A stretch of 14,685 nucleotides of DNA from an uncultured Clostridia bacterium (lineage in GTDB: Bacteria; Bacillota; Clostridia; Oscillospirales; Oscillospiraceae), in the NCBI GenBank assembly GCA_946619065.1, contig CAMOLY010000015.1, positions 1 to 14,685 on the forward strand. Reading direction: 5' to 3'. This document shows positions 7,783 to 14,609 of this stretch, piece by piece. A program made the translations under genes and the position numbers. How positions within the stretch are numbered: the first letter of the stretch is position 1; every line of letters begins with the position of its first letter. The notes beneath the pieces were generated by a model. That model ran no database searches. It saw nothing but the letters and a program-made list of their open reading frames with translations, and had not been told where the DNA came from.

Positions 7783-9645
7783 ATGCTGTTCACTGTCTGC
7801 TCGCTAACCGTCGCCCTGCTACTTGCCCTGATGATGTCCCTGGGCCTGCAGTCCAAAACGATGAAGCGCATCACCGGCGCGCTGCTTGTCTTCACCGGGG
7901 CCTCCGGCATTTTCCTGTACGGATACGGCTACACCAGTCTGTTCGGCAGCGTGGTGCAGGCCCTGATCCGGACGCTGTTTTCCGTGTTCTGCATGTTCCT
8001 GGGCAGAAACGAGATCGGCGCAATCAGCTCCGTTCCGCTGCTTGCCAAGCCCTGGATGCAGGTTTATCTCTATGGCGTCCATCTGCTGGCCCTCTACTGC
8101 ACGGCCAGCGCCGTGATCGCCGCCCTGGGAACAAAGCTCATCCGAACCCTCCGGCTGCTGCTGGCGCGCCGCGGGGAGCTCCACCTGATCTACGGAGTCA
8201 ACGAGCAGTCGGTGGCCTTCGGCGAAAAGCTCCGCAAGACGGAAAAGGGCTTTCTTGTGTTCGTGGACGGGGGCTCCGGCAGCGCGTTTGAGGCAGCCGT
8301 CCTGCGCAGCGGCGGTCTGATCATCGACTCAAACGACGCAAAAAAGCCCTCCGCCGCGTTCCTCCGGAAGATCGGCATTCGCCCCGGCCCGCGCCGGCTC
8401 ATGCTCTACTGTCTGGACGACAACGACACGAAGAACCTCCGATATGCCGAATCCATGCTGCAGACGCTGGCGGCGGCAAAGATCGCCCCGGAGCAGACCT
8501 CGCTGACCGTCCTGCTGGCGGAGGCGGACGTGGGGTCCATGCTGCAGGCCCACGGGACGCATTACGGCTACGGATCCGTGACCGCCTTTGAACGGGCCGA
8601 GCTGCTGGCGCGGATGATGATCCGGACCTGGGCGCCCTGGGAGACGATCGGCTTTGACGAAGCCGCCCGGGCCACGGAGGATTTTGAAGCCCTCGTCATC
8701 GGCTTCGGCGCCACCGGCCAGGCTGTGCTCCGCAGTCTTGTGATGAACGGGCAGTTTGAGGGCAGTCACTTCCGCGCGGCAGTCCTTTCGGAGGACCGCT
8801 GCCGCAGAGCGGGCAGCTTCTTCGCCCGGTATTCCGGTCTTTGCGACCAGTATGACATCGAGTTCTGCGACATGAACGCCCGGAGCGTGGAGGCCTACCG
8901 GCTGATCTCCGAGCGGTTCCGGCATATGAATTACATTGCGGTCTGCACGGGAAGCGAAAAAGAGAACGCGGAAATTGCCATGGAGCTCTCCCACTACTTC
9001 TCCGCCCAGGGCGTCCACCCGGTGATCGTTCAGTGCAGCGCAAAGGAAATCAGCCGGATCTCCGACAAGGACGGCCTTGTTACGACGGTCAACATCTATT
9101 CCCCTGAGGTCCTCTGCGGAAGAAGGCTCGACCAGATGGCGATGCAGCTCAATCACTGCTACCACGAGCAGGAAGGCAACACGGCCGAGGCGGATTGGGC
9201 GGCCTGCGATTATTTCAGCCGGATGAGCTGTCGCGCGGCCGCGGACTATGTGGACGCCTTCCTCCGGGCGGCGGGGACGGATCGCGAGACCGTGCTTGCC
9301 AGGGGCTTCGATCCCTCCGGGGAGGTTTTGGAGAATCTGAGCCGGACGGAGCACCTGCGGTGGTGCGCCTTCCATTTCGCCATGGGCTATCACGCGATGC
9401 CGGAAGAAACCTTTGCGGAGAGAGCCGCCGTCTACCGCAGACAGCTGGCGGAGACCGGCAAGGGAAGCATCCGCATCGGAAAGGACACCGGGGCAAAGCT
9501 CCACGCCTGCCTCATCCCGTGGGAGGATCTGCCGGCTCTGGCCGAGCGGGAATTTGCCGTGACCGGGAAGCGGGCGGATTACTACAAAATGGACCGGGAC
9601 AACGTCCGCCTGGTGGTGGATATGCTCAAGGCATCCGGGACGTAA
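7783..9645 (+). CDS. Membrane protein with TrkA-N-like Rossmann domains and C-terminal RyR domain
   Basis: 620 residues from the ATG at 7783, chosen because GGAGG lies 5 bases upstream; an in-frame ATG at 7738 lacks a ribosome site. Hydrophobic segments at about 1-22, 31-50, 56-74 and 91-117 form a membrane part, with no K+-filter motif between them. A Rossmann-like unit follows (LHLIYGVNEQS, 133-143), then a clear TrkA-N-like one: ALVIGFGATGQAVL (303-316, GxGxxG). The end is an RyR domain (about 515-615) with TEHLRWCAFHFAMGY, HACLIPWEDL (574-583) and DRDNVR (604-609), the conserved parts of bacterial RyR domains. RyR domains occur in ryanodine receptors and in prokaryotic signalling proteins. 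The next gene is a paralogue with a true pore, 16 bases downstream, so this may be its regulatory partner. Ligand unknown; NAD- or ADP-ribose-type nucleotides are the natural guess. Confidence 0.8.
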   Translation: MLFTVCSLTVALLLALMMSLGLQSKTMKRITGALLVFTGASGIFLYGYGYTSLFGSVVQALIRTLFSVFCMFLGRNEIGAISSVPLLAKPWMQVYLYGVHLLALYCTASAVIAALGTKLIRTLRLLLARRGELHLIYGVNEQSVAFGEKLRKTEKGFLVFVDGGSGSAFEAAVLRSGGLIIDSNDAKKPSAAFLRKIGIRPGPRRLMLYCLDDNDTKNLRYAESMLQTLAAAKIAPEQTSLTVLLAEADVGSMLQAHGTHYGYGSVTAFERAELLARMMIRTWAPWETIGFDEAARATEDFEALVIGFGATGQAVLRSLVMNGQFEGSHFRAAVLSEDRCRRAGSFFARYSGLCDQYDIEFCDMNARSVEAYRLISERFRHMNYIAVCTGSEKENAEIAMELSHYFSAQGVHPVIVQCSAKEISRISDKDGLVTTVNIYSPEVLCGRRLDQMAMQLNHCYHEQEGNTAEADWAACDYFSRMSCRAAADYVDAFLRAAGTDRETVLARGFDPSGEVLENLSRTEHLRWCAFHFAMGYHAMPEETFAERAAVYRRQLAETGKGSIRIGKDTGAKLHACLIPWEDLPALAEREFAVTGKRADYYKMDRDNVRLVVDMLKASGT

Positions 9646-9661
9646 GACAGGAGAGACGAAG

Positions 9662-11230
9662 ATGAGACGAAAAAGACTGCTGTTCCTGGCCGCCGCAGCC
9701 CTCTACGCGTCCTTGCTGGTGCTGCTCACGGCGGTGGAGCGGACCTCCCCTGACGCGAGTATCCGGACAATCCCGCTGGCCCTGTGGTACAGCCTCACCA
9801 CCCTGACGACGGTGGGATACGGGGATCTGTACCCGGTTACCACTGCCGGCCGCATCGTCGGCGCCGTGTTCCAGCTCTCCAGTCTCGGCGTTTTGGCCAT
9901 GTTGATCGGCGCCTTCGTCAGCCTGCTGCGGAGCCGGTTTCTCCCGCTGGCGAAGCTCTCCCTCTCCCGGAAACGGGAGTGGTTCGTCTTTCCGGAAACA
10001 GCCTCCGGGTTTTCCCCGGCTGCCCGCGCCCTTGCGGCGTCCCTCCATGCGGAGGATCCGGAGCGAGTGATCGTTCTCTGCGGGACCGGCGGGAAGGCGG
10101 CGGAGGAGCCGGAGGGGCTGCGGGTGATTGCCTCGCCCATCGGCCCCGCCGCGCTGGCAAAGCGAAAGGACGACGGCCGGATTGCCGTCTTTCTGATGGA
10201 TGAAAACGGCGCCGAAAACGAGCGGCATGCCCGGGAGCTCGAAGGGGCCGCCTGCCAGGTCTACTGCATGACGGAGCTTGAGCCGGACGTGATCCCGGAG
10301 CGCCGGCATTCCTTTGACCCCTATGACTGCTGCGCAAGGCTCTATTGGCGCAGATTCCCGCTCCTCGCTGCCGACGAGACGGTGGTGATCATCGGAGACG
10401 GAAAATACGCGGAGGCGATCCTCGCCTGCGGGCTCGAGCTGAACGTGATCGCGGAGGAAATGCACGCGCGGTATCTCGTCTTCGGCGATTTTGACCGCTT
10501 CCTCCGCAACCACTATCAGCTCTCCGAATTCCTGTCCGTCGGGAAGACAGACCCGGGCCGGGACAGTCTGATCGTGTCGGATCAGCCGTGGAATGCCGAC
10601 CCGGCGCTGCTGGAAAGCGCTGCGAGGATCGTGATCTGTCCGGACAGCGAAGCGGATACAATCCGAACGCTCACCGAGCTGAAGCGGTTTTTCCCCGTCT
10701 CCTGCCCGATTCACGCCAGACTCTCCATGCCCTTCGACGACGTGCGATGCTTCGGCAGCACGGAGGAGCTCTTTTCTCCGGAGCTTGTGCTTCGCGCAAA
10801 GCTCAATGAAACGGCGATGGGCCTGAACGAGATCTACCGCTGCTCTGCCGGCGGTAACGCCCCGGCCTGGGGCGAGCTGAGCAGCTTTGCGCGCCGCTCC
10901 AACGTGGCATCCGCGGAGCATCTTCGGGTCAAGGCGAGGATCCTGCTGGGCGCTGACGCGGTGGGAGACGGCGAGCTGACGAAGGATCTCTGCAGGCGGG
11001 CCTATGCGGTCTTCTCCTCTGCGGACGCGAACCGGAGAGAGGCGTACCGCCGGATCGAGCATGAACGCTGGATGCGGTTCCACTACATGAACAACTGGCG
11101 CTATGCACCGGTGCGGAACAATGCAGCCAGGTGTCACCCGCTGCTGGTGCCCTATGACCGGCTTTCCGAAGCGGACCAGCGGAAGGACGACTACGGCTGG
11201 GAGCTTCTGAAGGCGCTGTCCGGGGACTGA
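9662..11230 (+). CDS. Two-helix K+ channel with Rossmann-like region and C-terminal RyR domain
   Basis: 522 residues. Helix 1 (about 6-24), pore helix and selectivity filter TTLTTVGYGDLYP (46-58, filter TVGYGD at 50-55) and helix 2 (about 64-90) make a complete two-helix K+ channel pore. The cytoplasmic part has a Rossmann-like strand-turn VVIIGDGKYAEAIL (241-254), a less clear one near 135-142, and an RyR domain (about 455-520): RRIEHERWMRFHYMNNWRYA, HPLLVPYDRL (492-501) and a final QRKDDYGWELL. A shared block with the upstream protein, (Q/N)..AM.LN then W..L..F.R.S and A..., shows the two are paralogous. AGGAGAG precedes the ATG by 6 bases. Such a protein would conduct K+ (by filter homology) under control of a ligand bound by the Rossmann or RyR parts. 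The stop codon is the first three bases of a 164-nt structured repeat. Confidence 0.9.
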   Translation: MRRKRLLFLAAAALYASLLVLLTAVERTSPDASIRTIPLALWYSLTTLTTVGYGDLYPVTTAGRIVGAVFQLSSLGVLAMLIGAFVSLLRSRFLPLAKLSLSRKREWFVFPETASGFSPAARALAASLHAEDPERVIVLCGTGGKAAEEPEGLRVIASPIGPAALAKRKDDGRIAVFLMDENGAENERHARELEGAACQVYCMTELEPDVIPERRHSFDPYDCCARLYWRRFPLLAADETVVIIGDGKYAEAILACGLELNVIAEEMHARYLVFGDFDRFLRNHYQLSEFLSVGKTDPGRDSLIVSDQPWNADPALLESAARIVICPDSEADTIRTLTELKRFFPVSCPIHARLSMPFDDVRCFGSTEELFSPELVLRAKLNETAMGLNEIYRCSAGGNAPAWGELSSFARRSNVASAEHLRVKARILLGADAVGDGELTKDLCRRAYAVFSSADANRREAYRRIEHERWMRFHYMNNWRYAPVRNNAARCHPLLVPYDRLSEADQRKDDYGWELLKALSGD

Positions 11231-11391
11231 TACTACACTCCGATTAAAATCTTTAGATTTTATCGGAGCGGCACCGTGCTTTGCACGCTGCTATTTTGTG
11301 CCTGCGGCACAAAATCCGTCTCATGCGAACTCCAACGCGCCTTCGGCGCTATAAAATGCTTTTTAAAGCATTTTAATGGAGTTCAGTATGA
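11228..11391 (+). repeat. 164-nt structured repeat, copy 1 (sense to the K+ channel gene)
   Basis: Matches the reverse complement of 14035-14198 with 8 differences in 164 and no gap. Predicted fold: hairpin 1 at 11238-11268, hairpin 2 at 11270-11292, hairpin 3 at 11293-11315 (10-bp perfect stem), a constant link CCGTCTCATGC, then an outer stem 11327-11334 with 11377-11384 enclosing hairpin 4 (GCGCC/GGCGC, 11337-11349) and hairpin 5 (11352-11375, 11-bp perfect stem). The element starts exactly at the TGA of the channel gene, so it would form that mRNA's 3' end. No transposase or clear target duplication is visible. Confidence 0.9.
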
Positions 11392-11466
11392 CGCAGTCCT
11401 CGCGCCGACAGACCATAAAAATTGAAAGTTACAGAAGGCTTTGTTCCCATCCTTTTCAACTGAACG

Positions 11467-11510
11467 CGCGCCCTGTGATTTTGCCAAAAAAGCAAAAATC
11501 ACAGGGCGCG
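11467..11510. terminator. 16-bp perfect inverted repeat just beyond cbiO, probable transcript end
   Basis: 11467-11482 (CGCGCCCTGTGATTTT) pairs perfectly with 11495-11510 around a 12-base A-rich loop, 5 bases after the cbiO stop codon on the minus strand. It would terminate or protect the cbiMQO transcript. A classical T-run after the stem is missing on the minus strand (the T-run is in the loop), so termination efficiency is uncertain. The rest of 11392-11515 shows nothing recognisable. Confidence 0.55.
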
Positions 11511-11515
11511 TGCGT

Positions 11516-12184
11516 TTATCCCTCCGGCGCTTGAAGCGCCAGTGTTCGGTCTGCAAGCCGGTCGCGGAGTTCGGGATCGTGGGTGGCGATCAGCATTGTC
11601 TTGCCCGCCTGCCGCAGTTCACCCAGCAGGGTCAGCAGCCGCGCCCGGGTTTTCCGGTCCAGGCCGGCCAGGGGCTCGTCCAGGATCAGGACCTCCGGGT
11701 TCAGCGACAGCACCGCCGCCAGGGCCACCTGCTTCTTCTGACCGCCGCTGAGATGATAGGGGGCTCTGTCCGCCAGCGGTTCCAGATCAAACAGGGCCAG
11801 GCAGTCCCGGACCCGGGCCTCGACCTCCGATTCCGCAAGGCCAAGCTGCCGCGGCCCGAAGGCCAGCTCCTCCCGGACCGAGGCGTTAAACAGCATCACG
11901 TCGGGGTTCTGGAACAGATAGCCGATCCGTTGGTGAAAGCGCTTGGCAGCGGCCTGTTTTTTGAAAAAAGCCCGGTCGATCCCCACCCCGTCGAATCGGT
12001 AGACGCCGGACTCCGGAAAGGACAGCCCGTTGAGGATCCGAAAGAGGGTGGTTTTTCCGGCCCCGTTGTCCCCTTCCACCGCCAGGCATTCCCCCGCAGT
12101 CGCGGTCATGGAAAAATCCCGCAGCACCGGCGGCTCAGCGCTTTGATAGCGAAAGGTGATGGCTTCCAGTTCGATCAGATTCAT
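11516..12184 (-). CDS. cbiO: ECF-type nickel/cobalt transporter ATP-binding subunit CbiO
   Basis: 222 residues with a complete ABC ATPase set: Walker A GDNGAGKT (38-45), Q-loop YLFQNPDVMLF (Gln92), signature LSGGQKKQ (145-152), Walker B VLILDE (165-170), D-loop AGLD, and the switch His in ATHD (202). The FQNPD form of the Q-loop is characteristic of CbiO/EcfA ATPases. It lacks the C-terminal extension of longer CbiO proteins (about 270-280) but is a full ATPase domain. It powers uptake through CbiQ and CbiM, whose genes lie directly upstream; the gap to cbiQ is 5 bases. A purine-rich AAGGGG lies about 12 bases before the ATG, so coupling to cbiQ translation is likely. A homodimer is expected, since only one ATPase gene is present. 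Confidence 0.93.
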   Translation of the reverse strand: MNLIELEAITFRYQSAEPPVLRDFSMTATAGECLAVEGDNGAGKTTLFRILNGLSFPESGVYRFDGVGIDRAFFKKQAAAKRFHQRIGYLFQNPDVMLFNASVREELAFGPRQLGLAESEVEARVRDCLALFDLEPLADRAPYHLSGGQKKQVALAAVLSLNPEVLILDEPLAGLDRKTRARLLTLLGELRQAGKTMLIATHDPELRDRLADRTLALQAPEG

Positions 12185-12189
12185 ACGGT

Positions 12190-12903
12190 TTATAACCCCT
12201 TGTAATCATCGGTGAAGCAGCGGCAGCACATGGCTTCCCAGGTCTCCCGGCTCAGCTCGGCGGAGCGGAGGAAGGTCTGGCCCAGCAGCCCGCCCACAGC
12301 CCGGTACTTGTGCCGGGTGCGGCCCACGGACCGCAGCTGCAGGGCAGTGAGCCGGTCCTGCAGGACCGTGCCCAGACCGACGACAAATTTCAGCGTCAGA
12401 TCCAGCAGGAACACGAAGACCCCCGGCACATGCAGCCTTCGCAGGGCGGCGGTGACGTGGTTCCACTGGGTCCGGTGGTTGAACAGGTTGACCATGGTGA
12501 CGCTGAGAAATACCTTTCCGGTCAGGATCAGATTGTTGTACCGTCCGGCCGGGCGCAGCAGCATGGCCGGCAGGACCAGCAGAAGGGTCAGCAGGGCCGC
12601 GGCAAGGGCGGACTTGAGAATGTCCCAGATCTCCGGGCCGGGCAGCAGGGCCAGCCGGCCCAGCACCAGGGCCGCGACGGCCAGCAGCAGGACCGGGTTC
12701 CGGGCCACCGACAGAAGGACCAGCATCCCCAGCAGCAGCAAAAGCTTCCAGACCGCCGGAAGGCTGCGGCGGCCCTCCCGGCCCCGCTGAATCTTCAGCC
12801 GGGCCAGCACACCGCCCAGGCTCCGGAGGCTTCGCAGGACAAACGTGCCGCCATCGCGTGGCGGCACGGTCTGTTCCCGAACGGTCATCCAGGCGGGGAT
12901 CAT
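12190..12903 (-). CDS. cbiQ: ECF transporter transmembrane coupling subunit CbiQ
   Basis: 237 residues. Hydrophobic segments are at about 51-64, 69-88, 92-113, 123-140 and 158-177. The cytoplasmic part after the last helix holds the coupling region: DRLTALQLRSVGRTRHKYRA and, near the end, EAMCCRCFTDDY, the places where EcfT/CbiQ proteins carry the Ala-Arg motifs that grip the ATPases. Sequence is diverged (Arg-Ser and Arg-Cys rather than Arg-Gly), so the call leans partly on context between cbiM and cbiO. The ATG overlaps the cbiM stop as ATGA, a standard sign of translational coupling. Its role is to connect the ATPase dimer to the metal-binding CbiM part in the membrane. Confidence 0.88.
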   Translation of the reverse strand: MIPAWMTVREQTVPPRDGGTFVLRSLRSLGGVLARLKIQRGREGRRSLPAVWKLLLLLGMLVLLSVARNPVLLLAVAALVLGRLALLPGPEIWDILKSALAAALLTLLLVLPAMLLRPAGRYNNLILTGKVFLSVTMVNLFNHRTQWNHVTAALRRLHVPGVFVFLLDLTLKFVVGLGTVLQDRLTALQLRSVGRTRHKYRAVGGLLGQTFLRSAELSRETWEAMCCRCFTDDYKGL

Positions 12904-13931
12904 GCTTTCGAATCCCGGCCCTTCATCGGAATAGAGATCAGCTTAAAGAGAATGATCAGCAATGCAACGCCGATCACGGCGGAAAGAATGTAGGCAAGCA
13001 CCTCGTTGACGCCGCCCAGCGAGTAGTCCGGCATCGGCACCTTCAGAGACCAGCCCTTTTCCAGGCCGGCGGGCGTGTAGCCCAGGGCCTTGCCGTTGAC
13101 GACGACCTCCGCGATCTCGTCGGCCCCCCATTCGCCCCAGGCTGTTCCGGTGGCGAGCAGGCCTAAGGGCGTGGCCGCGATCAGCACGGCAATCAGAGCA
13201 AAAATGGGGATCAGGTGCTTTTTGCCGGACTTCTCCGGCTGGCTCTTCAGCTGGCCGTAGGTCAGCTCCGGAGCCGTCTTCCGCACCAGCGCAAAGACCG
13301 CCACCGTGAAGGCAGCCTCCACCAGACCCGCCACAGCCAGATGGGGAATCATCATCGCCGGAATTGCCACGCTCAGATCGTAGGGGCAGTAGAGGGCGTT
13401 GCCTGCCGCGTCCCGGAAGAGCATGGGCTGGAGGCCGAATTCCACGGCGGCGCAGAGCGCAGCCACATTGAGACCGATATAGGAGCCGATGGCAGCCGCC
13501 GCGCAGCGGGCCCCTGTGCCGGCCTTCTCGCCGCCGAAGAGCCGGACCATCAGCCGGTAGACCGCATAGCCCAGATAGGGCAGAACAAAGGCCATGTTGA
13601 AGCAGTTGGCGCCGAAGGCCAGGATGCCTCCGTCACCGAAAATCACCGCCTGCAGCAGCAGGGCCACCGACACCGCCAGACAGGCCGCATCCGGGCCGAA
13701 GAGCAGCGCAATCAGGGTGCCGCCCACCGCGTGACCGGTGGTGCCGCCGGGCAGGGGAACATTGAACATCATGCTCAGGAAGGAAAAGGCAGCGCCTGCT
13801 CCGAGCAGCGGGAGCTTTTCCTTGGGCAGCGTCCGGTTGGTCTTCCGCACCGCGTGGACCCAGACCGGGATCATGGCAGCGCCCATGACGGCGCAGCTGG
13901 CTGGGGAGAGATAGTTTTCCGGGATATGCAC
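12900..13931 (-). CDS. cbiM: Nickel/cobalt substrate-binding membrane subunit, CbiM-CbiN fusion
   Basis: 343 residues from a GTG start. The start is fixed by AGGAGG-type sequence 10 bases upstream and by the N terminus MHIPENYLSP: in CbiM/NikM the metal is held by the amino terminus, His2 and a His near 67. Here His2 is present and NVPLPGGTTGHAVGG puts its His exactly at 67. A longer in-frame reading up to 14150 runs through the promoter and the repeat and is rejected. Residues 1-about 220 are the multi-helix CbiM domain. Residues about 230-343, with one helix, an extracytoplasmic loop (WGEWGADEIAE to MPDYSLGGVNE) and a last helix, correspond to CbiN/NikN fused in frame. The protein selects Ni2+ or Co2+ for import; which metal cannot be told from sequence. 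First gene of cbiM-cbiQ-cbiO. Confidence 0.94.
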   Translation of the reverse strand: MHIPENYLSPASCAVMGAAMIPVWVHAVRKTNRTLPKEKLPLLGAGAAFSFLSMMFNVPLPGGTTGHAVGGTLIALLFGPDAACLAVSVALLLQAVIFGDGGILAFGANCFNMAFVLPYLGYAVYRLMVRLFGGEKAGTGARCAAAAIGSYIGLNVAALCAAVEFGLQPMLFRDAAGNALYCPYDLSVAIPAMMIPHLAVAGLVEAAFTVAVFALVRKTAPELTYGQLKSQPEKSGKKHLIPIFALIAVLIAATPLGLLATGTAWGEWGADEIAEVVVNGKALGYTPAGLEKGWSLKVPMPDYSLGGVNEVLAYILSAVIGVALLIILFKLISIPMKGRDSKA

Positions 13932-13963
13932 GTCCAAACCGCCTCCTTTTTCATTCTGCCTCC

Positions 13964-13992
13964 AGTATAAGGGAAGCGGAGCGGCGGCGCAA
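13964..13992 (-). promoter_or_regulatory. Promoter of cbiMQO
   Basis: On the minus strand, TTGCGC (13987-13992), a 17-base spacer and TATACT (13964-13969). Transcription would start near 13957, giving a leader of only about 26 bases, too short for a cobalamin or NiCo riboswitch. The -35 match is weak, as often seen with activated or tightly controlled promoters. Confidence 0.6.
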
Positions 13993-13993
13993 G

Positions 13994-14005
13994 CCCCCCC
14001 GGGGG
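13994..14005. promoter_or_regulatory. C7-G5 tract next to the cbiM -35, candidate CsoR/RcnR-type operator
   Basis: An uninterrupted run of seven C and five G sits one base upstream of the cbiM -35. CsoR/RcnR-family repressors recognise G/C tracts, usually with flanking AT-rich inverted sequence. The flanks here (AAG and ATGG) are not an obvious inverted repeat, so this rests mainly on position and on the sensor gene about 200 bases away. Confidence 0.35.
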
Positions 14006-14034
14006 ATGGAAAGCAGAGAACGGGAGGCAGATAA

Positions 14035-14198
14035 TCATGCTGAACGCCAATAAAATGCTTTAAAAAGCATTTTATAGCGCCAAAGGCGCGTTGGCGTTCG
14101 CATGAGACGGATTTTGTGCCGCAGGCACAAAATGGCAGCGTGCAAAGCACGATGCCGCTCCGATAAAATCGAAAGATTTTAATCGGAGTGTAGTATCA
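14035..14198 (-). repeat. 164-nt structured repeat, copy 2 (sense to the CsoR-family gene)
   Basis: Reverse-complement partner of 11228-11391, same length, 8 substitutions. It begins at the TGA of the metal-sensor gene and runs sense to it, ending about 30 bases upstream of the C/G tract before cbiM. Relative to copy 1, the outer stem changes from GAACTCCA/TGGAGTTC to GAACGCCAA/TTGGCGTTC, a compensatory T-A to G-C change plus one added pair. Two other changes are in hairpin loops, one turns G-U into G-C, one is in an existing mismatch, and one is in the unpaired tail. Confidence 0.9.
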
Positions 14199-14531
14199 TA
14201 TAAATTTCTGGACCGCCTTCTGGAATTCCTCCACCAGCTCCATGTCTCCGTCGGCAATGGCATGGGCGATGCAGTGGGTCATGTGCTCGTTGATGATCTC
14301 CTTGCCCAGATTTTTCAGGGCGGCGTTTACCGCGGAGAGCTGCGTCAGCACCTCGGCGCAGTCCTCGTCCCGCTCGATCATCGAGCGGACGTGCTGCAGA
14401 TGGCCGATGGCCCTGGCCAGCCGGTTCAGCTGCCGCTTTTTCTCCTCGGGATCGTGATAGTGGCCATGGCTGTGGGCATGTCCGCAGCCGCTGTCCGGGT
14501 CTGCGTGCGTATGGATGTGTTGGTCTTCCAT
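14196..14531 (-). CDS. CsoR/RcnR-family metal-sensing transcriptional repressor with His-rich N terminus
   Basis: 111 residues from the ATG at 14531, preceded by AAAGGAG (10 bases). The in-frame ATG at 14582 overlaps the -10 of the likely promoter, so a longer start is unlikely. The body (30-111) is the all-helical CsoR fold: RLARAIGHLQHVRSMIE, then DCAEVLTQLSAVNAAL and NEHMTHC. The metal residues Cys58, His83 and Cys87 have the exact CsoR spacing (25 and 4). The first 28 residues hold eight His (HIHTH, HAHSHGHYH) and one Cys, as in nickel-sensing InrS-type members. Such repressors release DNA on binding metal (Cu+, Ni2+ or Co2+). The neighbouring nickel/cobalt importer favours Ni or Co; Cys-His-Cys also fits Cu. 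The stop codon is part of the 164-nt repeat. Confidence 0.92.
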   Translation of the reverse strand: MEDQHIHTHADPDSGCGHAHSHGHYHDPEEKKRQLNRLARAIGHLQHVRSMIERDEDCAEVLTQLSAVNAALKNLGKEIINEHMTHCIAHAIADGDMELVEEFQKAVQKFI

Positions 14532-14580
14532 CGGCCCGTGGCTCCTTTCCTTTTCCGCATCATCGGGATCCGTTTCTTTC

Positions 14581-14609
14581 ATTATGCCATACCCGCCGCA
14601 AAAAAGCAA
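14581..14609 (-). promoter_or_regulatory. Promoter of the CsoR-family gene
   Basis: On the minus strand, TTGCTT (14604-14609), a 17-base spacer and CATAAT (14581-14586), about 50 bases before the chosen ATG. A short C/G run (14655-14661) lies upstream. Nothing else is recognisable from 14610 to the window end. Confidence 0.5.

Noticed and set aside
9626..11137. Minus-strand open frame of about 500 codons opposite the RyR K+ channel
   Set aside because: The plus strand encodes an unmistakable channel filter and RyR domain with a proper ribosome site; the antisense product has no family features.
13932..13963. Riboswitch (cobalamin or NiCo) ahead of cbiM
   Set aside because: The leader from the predicted start is about 26 bases, and no conserved riboswitch elements were seen.
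13932..14150. N-terminal extension of cbiM upstream of the GTG
   Set aside because: It would translate the promoter and the structured repeat, and would bury the His2 metal ligand that must be at the mature N terminus.
11228..14198. Insertion sequence or MITE with transposase
   Set aside because: The repeats lack obvious terminal inverted repeats and target duplications, and no transposase lies between or beside them; a structured dispersed repeat fits better.
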